Assembly (NCBI GenBank): GCA_900552495.1 | Contig: URZY01000001.1 | Span: 62,001 to 126,000 of the forward strand | Length of the DNA: 64,000 bases | Direction: 5' to 3' | From: an uncultured Mycoplasmatota bacterium | Lineage (GTDB): Bacteria; Bacillota_I; Bacilli_A; RF39; UBA660 | Shown here: positions 8,560-17,556 of the stretch, one piece after another | Layout: every line of letters starts with the position of its first letter | How positions within the stretch are numbered: the stretch's first letter is position 1 | Position numbers and translations under genes: made by a program | Notes under the pieces: generated by a model | The model's input: the letters and a program-made list of their open reading frames with translations, nothing else | Database searches by the model: none | Told to the model about the DNA's origin: nothing

Positions 8560-8603
8560 ACAGAAAAAGAAAGTGCTATCTAGAGTATTTTCTTTTTTTC
8601 TGT
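8560..8603 (+). terminator. Intrinsic terminator after tyrS
   Basis: ACAGAAAAAGAAA pairs with TTTCTTTTTTTCTGT across a roughly 16-nt loop that can fold further. Confidence 0.65.
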
Positions 8604-8648
8604 GGAAAAGAATATAATATTTTGTTAGAATGATAATGGGAGGTTTTT

Positions 8649-9860
8649 ATGAGTAAGAAAAAAATTAGTAAAATATTAAAAATAGTCACTTTTATTTGTG
8701 TGGTTATTTTGGTTATAGAATTAGCTTATATTGGTTTTTTTATAGAAAAGAAGTCAATATATTTTGATGGGATAAATGCAGTTATTTCCGTTGAAAATGG
8801 GTTAGTAACTGTGGGAAGTAATAATAATAATGAACAGCACTTTGAAAAGGCAAAGATTACTAAATATAATTTGAAAAAAGAGAAAAAAATGGAAGTTTTG
8901 TACAATAAAGGGTATAATGGTGTCTTTTTTGATGTCTTAGAAGATGAAAATAGTAATTTGGTAGCAGTTGGTAGTTACGAAGCTACTAAAGAGGAAAATG
9001 AAAAGGGCATTAGGACAGCATTAATTGTTAAATATGATAAAGAAGGCAATATTTTATATGAGGCTGATTTTCAATTATTAGGCAATTCTAAGTATACGAA
9101 TGTTTATGAAGTAGATGATGGTTATATTGTAGTTGGACAAAGTGTATATGAGGATATGATTGTTGGTTTAAGTGAAGATGGTGGAGCTTATATTGCTAAA
9201 TATAATAAGGAGTTAGAAGTTGAATGGATGGAGCATTATGGAGATTCTAAGACTGCTATTTATAATGATTTAGTGATTGATAGTGGAAAAATTTATGCTG
9301 TTGGTAAGACTGATTCAGTTAAAGGTGTTGTCGCTTGTTATGATTTAGATGGAAAGTTATTGAAAAGTGTAGAATATGAAAATGTTGATAATTTGGGATT
9401 TACTGGAATAGTAATTAAAGATGACAAATTGTTTGTTAGTGGTGGAAAGGTGATTGAAAATAATCAAACTGATAGTGACGGACTAATTGTTCAATATGAT
9501 AAGGAACTTAATTATATAAAGGATGTTACTTATGATAATAAAGGAGTAGAGAGATTTAATCAATTGGTTATTGATGAAGAGGATGATGTAGTAGCAATCG
9601 GGACAGTTTCGTTACTTGATAAGGCTAATGATAAAGATGGTAAGGCATTTAATCATGATGGAGTAATTGCAAAGTATGATAAGGATTTAGAAAAAGTAAT
9701 GATTGTTCCTTATGGGGATGATAGAGATGATTATTTTACAGATATAATTATTTTTGAAGATAATTATTTGGTAGTTGGTTACTCATCATATGAGGATGGT
9801 AGTTATTTAAGTAAATTTATTACTTATAGTTATGCGCTTAAGACGTTGGGGGTAGAGTAA
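8649..9860 (+). CDS. Membrane-anchored beta-propeller-like protein
   Basis: 403 aa with one N-terminal membrane helix (residues about 10-32, KIVTFICVVILVIELAYIGF), then an extracytoplasmic repeat domain. Each repeat contains a strand like VVGQSVYED followed by AKYNKELEVEWMEHY; similar units are VKYDKEGNILYE, VQYDKELNYIKDV and AKYDKDLEKVMIV. This is a propeller-type pattern with about six units. No catalytic residues are evident. The start follows a GGGAGG ribosome site. The next gene begins immediately after the stop, so they form an operon. Function unknown. Confidence 0.65.
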   Translation: MSKKKISKILKIVTFICVVILVIELAYIGFFIEKKSIYFDGINAVISVENGLVTVGSNNNNEQHFEKAKITKYNLKKEKKMEVLYNKGYNGVFFDVLEDENSNLVAVGSYEATKEENEKGIRTALIVKYDKEGNILYEADFQLLGNSKYTNVYEVDDGYIVVGQSVYEDMIVGLSEDGGAYIAKYNKELEVEWMEHYGDSKTAIYNDLVIDSGKIYAVGKTDSVKGVVACYDLDGKLLKSVEYENVDNLGFTGIVIKDDKLFVSGGKVIENNQTDSDGLIVQYDKELNYIKDVTYDNKGVERFNQLVIDEEDDVVAIGTVSLLDKANDKDGKAFNHDGVIAKYDKDLEKVMIVPYGDDRDDYFTDIIIFEDNYLVVGYSSYEDGSYLSKFITYSYALKTLGVE

Positions 9861-10403
9861 GTGAAATTAACGTTAGTAAGACATGGTCAAACAGAAAGCA
9901 ATTATTTAAATATTTGTCAAGGTAGTTCTAATATTTTACTTAATGATACAGGGAGAAGAGAATGTCAAAAATTAAGAAATAAAATAAAAAATAAACATTA
10001 TGATGTTTGTTATATGTCACCATTAGTTAGAGCGGTGGAAACAGCGATGATTTTAATTGGAGATAGAGTGCAGATGATCCCTGACAAAAGATTAATTGAT
10101 AGAGATCTTGGTCAATTAGAGGGTAGGCCTAGAAGTGAATATGATGTTAATCTTTATTGGGACTATAATTTAAATAGCGACGAAAAGGGGGTAGAGGCTT
10201 TACAAGATATTTTTAAACGTTGCCAGGATTTCCTAGATTTTTTATATGAACATCATTCTTGTCAAAGCGTTTTGATTGTAACTCATGCGGCAATTATTAG
10301 AGCGATGAGGCATATTATATTGAAGAGTGATTTAAATAAGAAATTGACTCTTCGAACAATTGAAAATTGTTATTTTGAGGAATTTGAATTAAAAGATAAA
10401 TAA
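9861..10403 (+). CDS. Histidine phosphatase (phosphoglycerate-mutase-like)
   Basis: 180 aa of the histidine phosphatase superfamily, which transfers phosphate through a phosphohistidine. The signature LVRHGQTESN has the nucleophile His8. The second catalytic His is in VTHAAIIRAMR near residue 143. The acid residue lies around VRAVETA. It starts with GTG directly after the previous stop, with a GGGGG ribosome site 8 nt upstream. Its length is like small cofactor-independent phosphatases (CobC/PhoE type) rather than glycolytic mutase. The substrate cannot be assigned. Confidence 0.85.
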   Translation: MKLTLVRHGQTESNYLNICQGSSNILLNDTGRRECQKLRNKIKNKHYDVCYMSPLVRAVETAMILIGDRVQMIPDKRLIDRDLGQLEGRPRSEYDVNLYWDYNLNSDEKGVEALQDIFKRCQDFLDFLYEHHSCQSVLIVTHAAIIRAMRHIILKSDLNKKLTLRTIENCYFEEFELKDK

Positions 10404-10447
10404 GATTTTAATTGTTTGATTTATGTATTTTGAAAGAGGTTATTTTT

Positions 10448-12043
10448 ATGGTAAAGAAAGGTTTATTTGGGGTTTCATTATTGACAATGGCTTGCTTGTA
10501 TGGAATGCTTGCGGCAGTTGTGTTTTTGATTTGTATTTTATGTGATATACAATTAAGTTTGGTAGTATTAATATCTATTATAATATTTGTATTGCAGTTT
10601 TTATTAGCACCATTTTTTACAGACATTGTTATGAAGTGGTTTTATAAGGCTAAGTTTGATTATCAGATGCCTGACTATTTTAAGGTTTTTGTTGAGGAAG
10701 TTTGTGCAACTAATAATATGAAGTATCCAAAAATTGGGTATATTGATGATGGTGCACCAAATGCTTTTACTTATGGTCGAACAAAAAATGATGCAAGAAT
10801 AGTTGTTACTCGTGGTTTATTTGAACTATTAAATGAAGAGGAAGTTAAAAGTGTAGTAGCTCATGAGTTGGGACATGCTGTACATTATGATATGTTATTT
10901 ATGACAGTTGCACAATTGGTTCCATTAATTTTATATTATATTTATTTAACGTTTACATCTAATTTGGATGATGATGATAATAAATTAGCGATTATCGGAT
11001 TAATAGCTTATATATTTTATGTTATTTGCCAATATGTTATTTTGTGGTTGTCAAGAGTTAGGGAATATTATGCGGATAGTTTTGCGGTAGAAGTTACGAA
11101 AAATCCTAATGCTTTAGCAGAGGCGTTAGTTAAGATTGGTTATGGTTTAACGACATCAACTACTAAAGAGGGTAAAATGTCTGCTTCTCGCCCTAATACT
11201 TTGGGTATAATGGATGCAAAAACATCGAAGTCACTAATTGTAAGTAGTTATGATGATGGTAAAATTTCAAAAGACAATATTAAGAGAGCTATGCGTTGGG
11301 AGAAATGGAATATTTGGGCAAAATGGTATGAATTTTTTTCAACACATCCTTTAATTTCTAAGCGACTTGAGGCTATTTCGGCTAGAAGTAATGAGTTTGA
11401 TCAAAATCCATATATTGTATTTGATGAAGTGCCAACAGAAAGTTATGTTGATGATTTCTTGTTTGAACTTTTATTAATAGCTATCCCTACTATTTTATTA
11501 ATATTGGCAATTGTACTTGTTGTAATGTATTTATTTTTGGAGAAAGTAATGTTATTAAAAGCATTAATGTTTTTTCCAGCTATCGCATTGTTATTTGGTT
11601 TGATTAAACTTAATCGGACACATAAAAATAAAGATTATAAGGAAACTAAAGTAGCCGATTTGTTAGCTGAAGTTAAGGTTTCTGGAGTTACTTCTGTTCC
11701 TTGTATTTTAGAAGGAGAAGTTATTGGAAGAGGGGATCCAGGTTGTATTTTTAATGAAGATTTTGTTTTAAAGGATGAGACAGGAATCGTTTTTGTCGAT
11801 TATAAAAGAGTAATTGGATTTATGAATATAATTGATGGGTTAACTAAAACTAAAAGCTTATTTGGTAAGAAGATAAGAGTTAAAGGTTGGTATAGACGAA
11901 GTCCAGTTCCTTATGTGGAAATATATGAAATGTGGGAGGGAAATGGTAAACATAAGAAATTTTATTCTTATGGTTTGTCAAAGTTCTTTATTATTTTATT
12001 TTTAATAATGGCTATAGTAATACCAATTATTTATTTGGTTTAA
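10448..12043 (+). CDS. M48-family membrane zinc metalloprotease (HtpX-like)
   Basis: 531 aa from the ATG behind AAGAGG; an alternative TTG start at 10412 lacks a ribosome site. Two N-terminal membrane helices (about 5-30 and 35-60) precede the protease domain. The zinc motif HELGH is at 139-143, the third ligand region is SRVREYYADSFAVEV, and the family's STHPLISKRLEAI lies near residue 300. Another membrane pair follows at about 340-395. A C-terminal beta-rich domain (about 400-505) and a last membrane helix are extra relative to HtpX (about 290 aa). Membrane-protein quality control is the family role. Confidence 0.85.
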   Translation: MVKKGLFGVSLLTMACLYGMLAAVVFLICILCDIQLSLVVLISIIIFVLQFLLAPFFTDIVMKWFYKAKFDYQMPDYFKVFVEEVCATNNMKYPKIGYIDDGAPNAFTYGRTKNDARIVVTRGLFELLNEEEVKSVVAHELGHAVHYDMLFMTVAQLVPLILYYIYLTFTSNLDDDDNKLAIIGLIAYIFYVICQYVILWLSRVREYYADSFAVEVTKNPNALAEALVKIGYGLTTSTTKEGKMSASRPNTLGIMDAKTSKSLIVSSYDDGKISKDNIKRAMRWEKWNIWAKWYEFFSTHPLISKRLEAISARSNEFDQNPYIVFDEVPTESYVDDFLFELLLIAIPTILLILAIVLVVMYLFLEKVMLLKALMFFPAIALLFGLIKLNRTHKNKDYKETKVADLLAEVKVSGVTSVPCILEGEVIGRGDPGCIFNEDFVLKDETGIVFVDYKRVIGFMNIIDGLTKTKSLFGKKIRVKGWYRRSPVPYVEIYEMWEGNGKHKKFYSYGLSKFFIILFLIMAIVIPIIYLV

Positions 12044-12050
12044 TAAAATA

Positions 12051-12081
12051 AAAAAACTACACATTTTGTGTAGTCTTTTTT
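12051..12081. terminator. Bidirectional terminator between the M48 gene and rpsD
   Basis: ACTACACA/TGTGTAGT stem with a 3-nt loop, flanked by an A run on the left and a T run on the right, so it can serve both converging genes. Confidence 0.85.
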
Positions 12082-12682
12082 ATTTGTTGTAGAATTCAAC
12101 GATTAATGCTTCGTTAATATCAGCGTTAAGTTCATTTCTTTCTGGAAGTCTAACGTATGTAGCTTCTTTTTTGTTTTCATCATAAGTGATGAATTCAACT
12201 CTTTTTGTAACTTTTTCTAGAGCTTCATTAACAACTTTTAAGTTCTTGTCATCTTCTTTTAATGAGATAACATCGCCAACTTTAACCTTGTATGATGGTA
12301 TGTCAACTTTTTTACCATTAACTGTTACGTGTCCATGGTTAACAAGTTGTCTAGCAGCACGACGAGTTGTTGCAAAACCAATACGGTATACTAGGTTATC
12401 TAAACGTGATTCTAATAATCTTAAGAAGTTAGTACCATGAATACCAGATAACTTTCCTGCCTCTAGGAAAGTCTTGTGGAATTGTTTTTCATTAACTCCA
12501 TACATAAAACGTACTTTTTGCTTTTCTTTTAATTGTGTACCATAGTCAGATGGCTTACCTTTACGAGCATTACCATGTTGACCCGGACCATAAGGACGAC
12601 GAGCTAACTCTTTACCAGTTTCACTAATTGAAAAGCCAACACGACGAGCTTGCTTATAAGATGGACCTGTGTATCTTGCCAT
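12080..12682 (-). CDS. rpsD: 30S ribosomal protein S4
   Basis: 200 aa primary 16S rRNA binding protein of the small-subunit body. N-terminal MARYTGPSYKQARRVGFS and RRPYGPGQHGNARKGKPSDYG are diagnostic. The S4 RNA-binding domain starts around RLESRLDNLVYRIGFATTRRAARQLVNHGHV. It is monocistronic, as in many Bacillota, with a consensus promoter at 12846-12874 and a structured leader of about 155 nt. S4 autoregulates through such leaders in Bacilli. Confidence 0.98.
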   Translation of the reverse strand: MARYTGPSYKQARRVGFSISETGKELARRPYGPGQHGNARKGKPSDYGTQLKEKQKVRFMYGVNEKQFHKTFLEAGKLSGIHGTNFLRLLESRLDNLVYRIGFATTRRAARQLVNHGHVTVNGKKVDIPSYKVKVGDVISLKEDDKNLKVVNEALEKVTKRVEFITYDENKKEATYVRLPERNELNADINEALIVEFYNK

Positions 12683-12721
12683 AATTTAATTTCTCCTTTC
12701 ATTTTTACAAATCAATGAAAT

Positions 12722-12819
12722 GAATTGGTCGTATCTTAGGGAGTTTTTCTTACCTTTTCGCATAAACAGCTCTTGTTACTAAGCTAAGATTGAAAAACAC
12801 TTTAAAACACTCCAATTCC
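12722..12819 (-). promoter_or_regulatory. rpsD leader RNA pseudoknot (S4 autoregulatory candidate)
   Basis: Read on the minus strand, three stems can form: GAATTGG with CCAATTC (12812-12818 and 12722-12728), GGAGTGTTTT with AAAACTCC (12804-12813 and 12740-12747), and ATCTTAG with CTAAGAT (12784-12790 and 12733-12739). The last two cross each other, giving an H-type pseudoknot inside an outer stem. Translational autoregulation by S4 through a leader fold is known for Bacilli rpsD; assigning it here is inference. Confidence 0.7.
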
Positions 12820-12845
12820 GCTGTTTCAAGGAATTTGCATTATTA

Positions 12846-12874
12846 ATTATAGGTTAAATATGTTGATATGTCAA
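12846..12874 (-). promoter_or_regulatory. Consensus sigma-A promoter of rpsD
   Basis: On the minus strand TTGACA (12869-12874), a 17-nt spacer and TATAAT (12846-12851): a perfect match to the consensus. Transcription should start near 12839. Confidence 0.92.
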
Positions 12875-12984
12875 GGATTTTATGTAACTAGTTAGCGTTA
12901 AAAGAAGAATTTTATCTAAAACAGTAGAAAATTGTTGTATATTTGTGATAGAATATGTTTAGAATTGAAAATAGAGGTGAGGAT

Positions 12985-14697
12985 ATGGAAGGACAATATC
13001 TTATTATTGGGTCGGCAGTTATTATTGCACTTGTTATTGTTATAATTATTCTTCACTTTATAAAGAAAATACAACTTAGATATTATCGTGAAAAGATTAA
13101 GAATTTAGAAGTCCAAAGAAATTTGGTGGCTTCAACTCCAGTTTTATTAGAACTTTCAAAAGTTGAACCTATTATCAAGAATGATAAAATGGAAGAAAAA
13201 TATAATAGATGGCAAGATAGATTTTCCTATATTAGAGAACATCGTTTAACTAAAATTGATGATATGCTAATTGATTTAGATGTATTTATTGATAAGAGAG
13301 ATTATAAAACTTGTACTGTTAATATTGCGAAAATTGAAATAGAAATATATAAGGCTAGAGAGTCGGCGGAGAGACTTTTAGAAGAAATAAAAGATATAAC
13401 ACTTAGCGAGGAGAAATATCGTGCTATTGTTATTAAATTAAAAACTAAATATCGTAGTTTAAATAAAGAGTTTTTAGATCATAAACAATTATATGATTCA
13501 ATGCAAGATGCTATTGGTTTGCAATTAGATAATATAGAAAGTAAATTTCTAGATTTTGAAAAAGTGATGGAAAAAAATGAGTATAATGAAGTTGTTCATA
13601 TTGTGAAAGCACTTGATACAATGATTGAACATATGGATATTATAATTAAAGAGGTTCCAGATGTTTTATTGATGGCTAAACAAGTTATTCCAAATAGGAT
13701 GAAAGAAGTAGATTTAACATATAAAGATATGATTAATCAAGGATATCCTTTGGATTATTTGAATATAGAATATAATTTAGAGGAAACGAATAAAAATATT
13801 GAAGCGATTTTAGATAAGGTTAAGTTACTTAACTTAGAAGGTGCAATGTTTGATTTGAAGACAATGCTTGAGTATTTTGATGCTTTGTTTATTGATTTTG
13901 AGAAGGAAAGATTATCACGAAAAGTATTTGAAGAGGTAAATACTGATTTTAAGAAAAAAATTGGTAAAACTAATAAACTAGTTAGTGATGTTTATGAACA
14001 ATTAGATGATATCAAGAATATGTATGATTTAGAAGAACAGGATATTGAAATTATTCATGAAGTAAATAAAATATTGGTAGTAATTAATGATGATTATAAA
14101 AAATTGCTTCAAAAAGTAGAGGCTGGTGCTACTCCTTATTCAATGCTTAATGAAGAAGTAGAAAGTTTGACTTTAAGACTTTCTTCTATGGAAGATGACT
14201 TTGATAAAGCATTGAAATCATTAGGAAATATGTATGAAGATGAAGTTCGAGCAAGAGAACAGTTAGAAGAAATACAAGAGTTTTTAAAACAATGTAGGTC
14301 GAGAATGCGGGCTTATAAATTACCGGTTGTTACTGATAACTATTTTGTTCAATTGTCAGAAGCTAACGAAGCAATATTGGAAGTTATTAAAGAATTGGAA
14401 AAAAAGCCAATAGTAATTAAGATTTTAAATACAAGAGTAGATACAGCAAGGGATTTAGTTTTAAAACTTTATAATACGACTAATGAGATGATTAAGACAG
14501 CCCAACTTGCTGAAATGTCGATTGTTTATGGCAATAGATATCGTATGAGTTATCCGGAAGTTGATAAAGGCTTGTTTGATGCTGAACGACAATTCTTTAA
14601 AGGAAATTATAAAGATGCTTTAGATATTTCAATAAAAGCTACAGCTTTGGTTGATGAGGATATTTATAAAAAATTATTGCATGTGTATGATAAATAG
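12985..14697 (+). CDS. ezrA: Septation ring formation regulator EzrA
   Basis: 570 aa. One N-terminal membrane helix (about residues 6-28) is followed by a cytoplasmic chain of spectrin-like coiled-coil repeats, as in EzrA, which restrains FtsZ assembly away from midcell and helps move PBP1. Family features include RYYREKIKNLEVQRN after the membrane helix and the C-terminal NRYRMSYPEVDKGLFDAERQF. The ATG at 12985 with GAGGTGAG upstream is preferred over 12955, and the length agrees with EzrA (about 560-575). A terminator follows. Confidence 0.93.
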   Translation: MEGQYLIIGSAVIIALVIVIIILHFIKKIQLRYYREKIKNLEVQRNLVASTPVLLELSKVEPIIKNDKMEEKYNRWQDRFSYIREHRLTKIDDMLIDLDVFIDKRDYKTCTVNIAKIEIEIYKARESAERLLEEIKDITLSEEKYRAIVIKLKTKYRSLNKEFLDHKQLYDSMQDAIGLQLDNIESKFLDFEKVMEKNEYNEVVHIVKALDTMIEHMDIIIKEVPDVLLMAKQVIPNRMKEVDLTYKDMINQGYPLDYLNIEYNLEETNKNIEAILDKVKLLNLEGAMFDLKTMLEYFDALFIDFEKERLSRKVFEEVNTDFKKKIGKTNKLVSDVYEQLDDIKNMYDLEEQDIEIIHEVNKILVVINDDYKKLLQKVEAGATPYSMLNEEVESLTLRLSSMEDDFDKALKSLGNMYEDEVRAREQLEEIQEFLKQCRSRMRAYKLPVVTDNYFVQLSEANEAILEVIKELEKKPIVIKILNTRVDTARDLVLKLYNTTNEMIKTAQLAEMSIVYGNRYRMSYPEVDKGLFDAERQFFKGNYKDALDISIKATALVDEDIYKKLLHVYDK

Positions 14698-14698
14698 G

Positions 14699-14730
14699 AA
14701 ATACTGATTAAATGTCAGTATTTTCTTGTT
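14699..14730 (+). terminator. Intrinsic terminator after ezrA
   Basis: AAATACTGA/TCAGTATTT stem with a 7-nt loop and a T-rich tail, starting 2 nt after the stop. Confidence 0.85.
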
Positions 14731-14755
14731 TAAAAATGGAGTTTTGTGATAAAAT
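14726..14755 (+). promoter_or_regulatory. Probable promoter of thiI
   Basis: TTGTTT (14726-14731), an 18-nt spacer and TAAAAT (14750-14755) preceded by TGTGA. The -35 overlaps the tail of the ezrA terminator. Confidence 0.5.
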
Positions 14756-14776
14756 ATGCGTGGTGGAGGAAGTCTT

Positions 14777-15964
14777 ATGAATAGAGTTATATTAATTAAG
14801 TATGGAGAGTTAAGTACCAAAAAAGGAAATAGGAATTTTTTTATTAAAACTTTGTATGATAATGTAAAAAATAAATTAAAAAAATATGATGTAAAAATAT
14901 CTAAAGATAGGGCAAGGATGTATATTGAATTTTTAGATAGAGATTTAGAGAGTATAAAAAAAGTAATTGATAGAGTATTCGGTATTCATATGTATCACAT
15001 TGCATATATTGTTGATACTAATATTGAAGATATTAAAACACAAGTTTTGGATATTGTTAAGAGTGAGAATTTTAAAACTTTTAAGGTTGAAACTAAGAGA
15101 AGTAATAAAAACTTTCCTATTCATAGCCAAGAATTTAATCATGTGCTTGGCGGTGTGATTTTAAAAAATATTGATAATATTAAGGTTGATGTTCATAAAC
15201 CAGATATTTTAGTAAAAGTGGAAATTAGAGAAAACAATACATACGTTTATCTTAATAGTTATAAGGGAAGTGGTGGCTATCCAGTTGGTACACAGCCTCG
15301 TGGGATGTTGATGCTATCTGGTGGAATCGATTCTCCAGTAGCTGGGTATTTGGCAATGAAACGTGGAGTAAAGATAGATGCCGTATATTTTGAAGCTATT
15401 CCGCATACTAGTTTAGAAGCTAGAAATAAGGTGATTGAATTATGCAAAAAATTGTCTTTTTATACAGATTATATCAATTTACATATTGTTAATTTTACAC
15501 CTATTCAAGAGGAAATCTATAAGAATTGTCGAGAAGACTATTGTATTACAATTATGCGTAGAATGATGTATAGGATTATGGAAAAATTAGCTGAAAAATA
15601 TAGGGGATTGGCAATTATAAATGGTGAATCAATTGGTCAGGTTGCTTCACAGACACTTACTAGTATGAAAGTAATTAATAATGTAACTAATATACCGGTA
15701 ATAAGGCCAGTTGCTTGTTTAGACAAATTGGAGATAATGGACATTGCTAGAAAAATTAATACTTATGATATTAGTATTTTGCCATTTGAAGATTGTTGTA
15801 CAGTCTTTGTTCCAAAACATCCTGTTATTAATCCACGAATTGATGTATCAGTCTTTGAAGAAGAAAAATTTAATTATCAGGAAATGATTGAAGAAGCTGT
15901 TCTAAATATTGATACAATAAAAGTTGAAGAAACAATGGAAAATGAGTTTAATGATTTACTATAA
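14777..15964 (+). CDS. thiI: tRNA 4-thiouridine synthase ThiI
   Basis: 396 aa from the ATG with a GGAGG site. ThiI adenylates U8 of tRNA and inserts sulfur; some members also feed thiamine synthesis. A ferredoxin-like and THUMP region covers about residues 1-165. The PP-loop ATP motif SGGIDSP is at 181-187. The cysteine-bearing segment FEDCCTVFVPKHP lies near residue 335. There is no C-terminal rhodanese domain, as in other Bacillota, so a separate sulfur donor (an IscS/NifZ-type partner) is expected but is not in this window. Confidence 0.95.
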   Translation: MNRVILIKYGELSTKKGNRNFFIKTLYDNVKNKLKKYDVKISKDRARMYIEFLDRDLESIKKVIDRVFGIHMYHIAYIVDTNIEDIKTQVLDIVKSENFKTFKVETKRSNKNFPIHSQEFNHVLGGVILKNIDNIKVDVHKPDILVKVEIRENNTYVYLNSYKGSGGYPVGTQPRGMLMLSGGIDSPVAGYLAMKRGVKIDAVYFEAIPHTSLEARNKVIELCKKLSFYTDYINLHIVNFTPIQEEIYKNCREDYCITIMRRMMYRIMEKLAEKYRGLAIINGESIGQVASQTLTSMKVINNVTNIPVIRPVACLDKLEIMDIARKINTYDISILPFEDCCTVFVPKHPVINPRIDVSVFEEEKFNYQEMIEEAVLNIDTIKVEETMENEFNDLL

Positions 15965-15981
15965 ATTTCCAATAAAAAATA

Positions 15982-16011
15982 TGTATTAAAAGTTCAAAAG
16001 TTCACATTCTA
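15982..16011 (+). promoter_or_regulatory. Forespore sigma-G/F-type promoter of the SASP gene
   Basis: TGTATT (15982-15987), a 17-nt spacer and CATTCTA (16005-16011). Each element is one base off the B. subtilis sigma-G consensus (TGNATA and CATACTA). Confidence 0.65.
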
Positions 16012-16034
16012 GTAATGTACAGGAGGTGAAACAA

Positions 16035-16241
16035 ATGAACAACAAAAACTCAATGAAGATGAGAGTTCCAGGAGCTAAACAAGCTATTGAAAAAATGAAA
16101 TATGAAATAGCTAACGAATTTGGTGTTAATTTAGGACCAGATGCTTCTAGTAGAGCTAACGGATCAGTTGGTGGAGAAATTACTAGACGTTTAGTTCAAA
16201 ATGGTATGAACCAAGTTAGTGGAAGCTACAACAATAAATAG
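16035..16241 (+). CDS. Alpha/beta-type small acid-soluble spore protein
   Basis: 68 aa. SASPs coat and protect forespore DNA and are degraded by GPR at germination. The family blocks are MKYEIANEFGVNLGPDASSRANG, with the GPR cleavage region at YEIANEFG, and GGEITRRLVQNGMNQ. The start with AGGAGGTGA 6 nt upstream is preferred to a frame extension at 16026. It sits behind a sigma-G-like promoter and ends at a strong terminator, so it is a monocistronic forespore gene. This marks the host as a true spore former. Confidence 0.96.
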   Translation: MNNKNSMKMRVPGAKQAIEKMKYEIANEFGVNLGPDASSRANGSVGGEITRRLVQNGMNQVSGSYNNK

Positions 16242-16249
16242 TTAAGCTT

Positions 16250-16284
16250 AAAAGATAGGCCGATGGGTCTATCTTTTGTTTTTT
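16250..16284 (+). terminator. Intrinsic terminator of the SASP gene
   Basis: AAAAGATAG/CTATCTTTT stem with a 10-nt loop and GTTTTTTT tail. Confidence 0.88.
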
Positions 16285-16363
16285 AATTTGTAGTTTTGGG
16301 TGGAAAAATAAATATAATTCGTGTATAATACTAGTAGATTATTTGAAAGAGGTGTAAATTTTT

Positions 16364-17545
16364 ATGAAGATAATGTCGATAAACGCTGGTAGTAGTTCAT
16401 TAAAGTTTAGTCTATTTAATATGGATAATGAAGAAGTTATTGCTAGTGGATTATTTGAGCGAATTGGGATTGAACAAAGTTGTTATACAATTAAATATAA
16501 TGGTGAGAAGATTAAACAAGAAATTGATTTGCCTGATCATAGTGTGGCAGTTTCTATTCTTTTAGAAAAATTAGTTGATTTAGGAATTATTAAATCGTTA
16601 GATGAAATAAATGGAGTAGGACATAGAGTTGTTAGTGGTGGAGACCGTTATAGTGAATCCATTTTAGTTACTGATAAGGTTGTTGAGGATATTGTAGAAT
16701 TGAAGGATTATGCCCCATTACACAATCCAGCACATGTACTTGGAATTAATGCGTTTAAAAAAGCTTTACCAAATGTACCTATGTCAGTAGTTTTTGATAC
16801 TGCTTTCCATCAAACAATGGATCCAGTAAGTTATTTATATCCAGTACCTTATAGTTGGTATGAAAATTATAAAGTTAGAAAATATGGTGCTCATGGTACT
16901 AGTCATAGGTATATTGCTTTAAGCATTGCTGAAGAACTAAAAAGAGATGATTTGAAGATTATTTCTTGTCATTTAGGAAATGGTGGTTCAATTAGTGCAA
17001 TTAAAGATGGTAAATGTGTTGATACTTCAATGGGATTTACACCACTTGCTGGAATTATGATGGGAACTCGTTCAGGAGATATTGATCCTTCAATTATTCC
17101 ATTTGTTATGGAAAAAGAGGGAAAGAATGCTAGTGAAATTATTGACGATTTAAATAAAAAATCAGGATTCTTAGGAATTAGTGGAGTAAGCAGTGATTCA
17201 AGAGATATTGAAGAGGGAATTGCTAATGGAAATGAACAATGTAAGTTAGCACAAGATAAATATATTAGAACAGTAGTTGATTATATTGCAAGATACTATG
17301 TTTTATTAGGTGGCTGTGATGTATTATGTTTTACTGCTGGAATTGGTGAAAATAGTATTTCTACGAGAGCTGCGATTGTTGAAAAATTAGCTTGTTTAGG
17401 ATTTAAATTAGATGCCGAAGCTAATGATGTAAGAGGCAAATTTAGAAAGATTAGTGCTGATGATTCAAGTTCATTAATATATATTCTTCCAACAGATGAA
17501 GAATTAATGATTGCTAGAGATACGCTTAACTTAATCAATAGATAG
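16364..17545 (+). CDS. ackA: Acetate kinase
   Basis: 393 aa ASKHA-fold kinase that interconverts acetate plus ATP and acetyl phosphate plus ADP, giving ATP during fermentation. Signature INAGSSSLKFSLF is at the N-terminus; further motifs are GHRVVSGGDRY, FDTAFHQTM, GAHGTSHRYI, CHLGNGGSI and TPLAGIMMGTRSGDIDP. A TATAAT at 16324-16329 lies 35 nt upstream with a weak -35, and the ribosome site is AAAGAGGTG. A phosphotransacetylase gene is not adjacent. The nrnA-like gene follows after 11 nt. Confidence 0.98.
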   Translation: MKIMSINAGSSSLKFSLFNMDNEEVIASGLFERIGIEQSCYTIKYNGEKIKQEIDLPDHSVAVSILLEKLVDLGIIKSLDEINGVGHRVVSGGDRYSESILVTDKVVEDIVELKDYAPLHNPAHVLGINAFKKALPNVPMSVVFDTAFHQTMDPVSYLYPVPYSWYENYKVRKYGAHGTSHRYIALSIAEELKRDDLKIISCHLGNGGSISAIKDGKCVDTSMGFTPLAGIMMGTRSGDIDPSIIPFVMEKEGKNASEIIDDLNKKSGFLGISGVSSDSRDIEEGIANGNEQCKLAQDKYIRTVVDYIARYYVLLGGCDVLCFTAGIGENSISTRAAIVEKLACLGFKLDAEANDVRGKFRKISADDSSSLIYILPTDEELMIARDTLNLINR

Positions 17546-17556
17546 GAAAATGTGTG

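Noticed and set aside
12186..12440. Plus-strand frame of 84 aa inside rpsD
   Set aside because: Shadow of the ribosomal protein gene on the other strand; no ribosome site.
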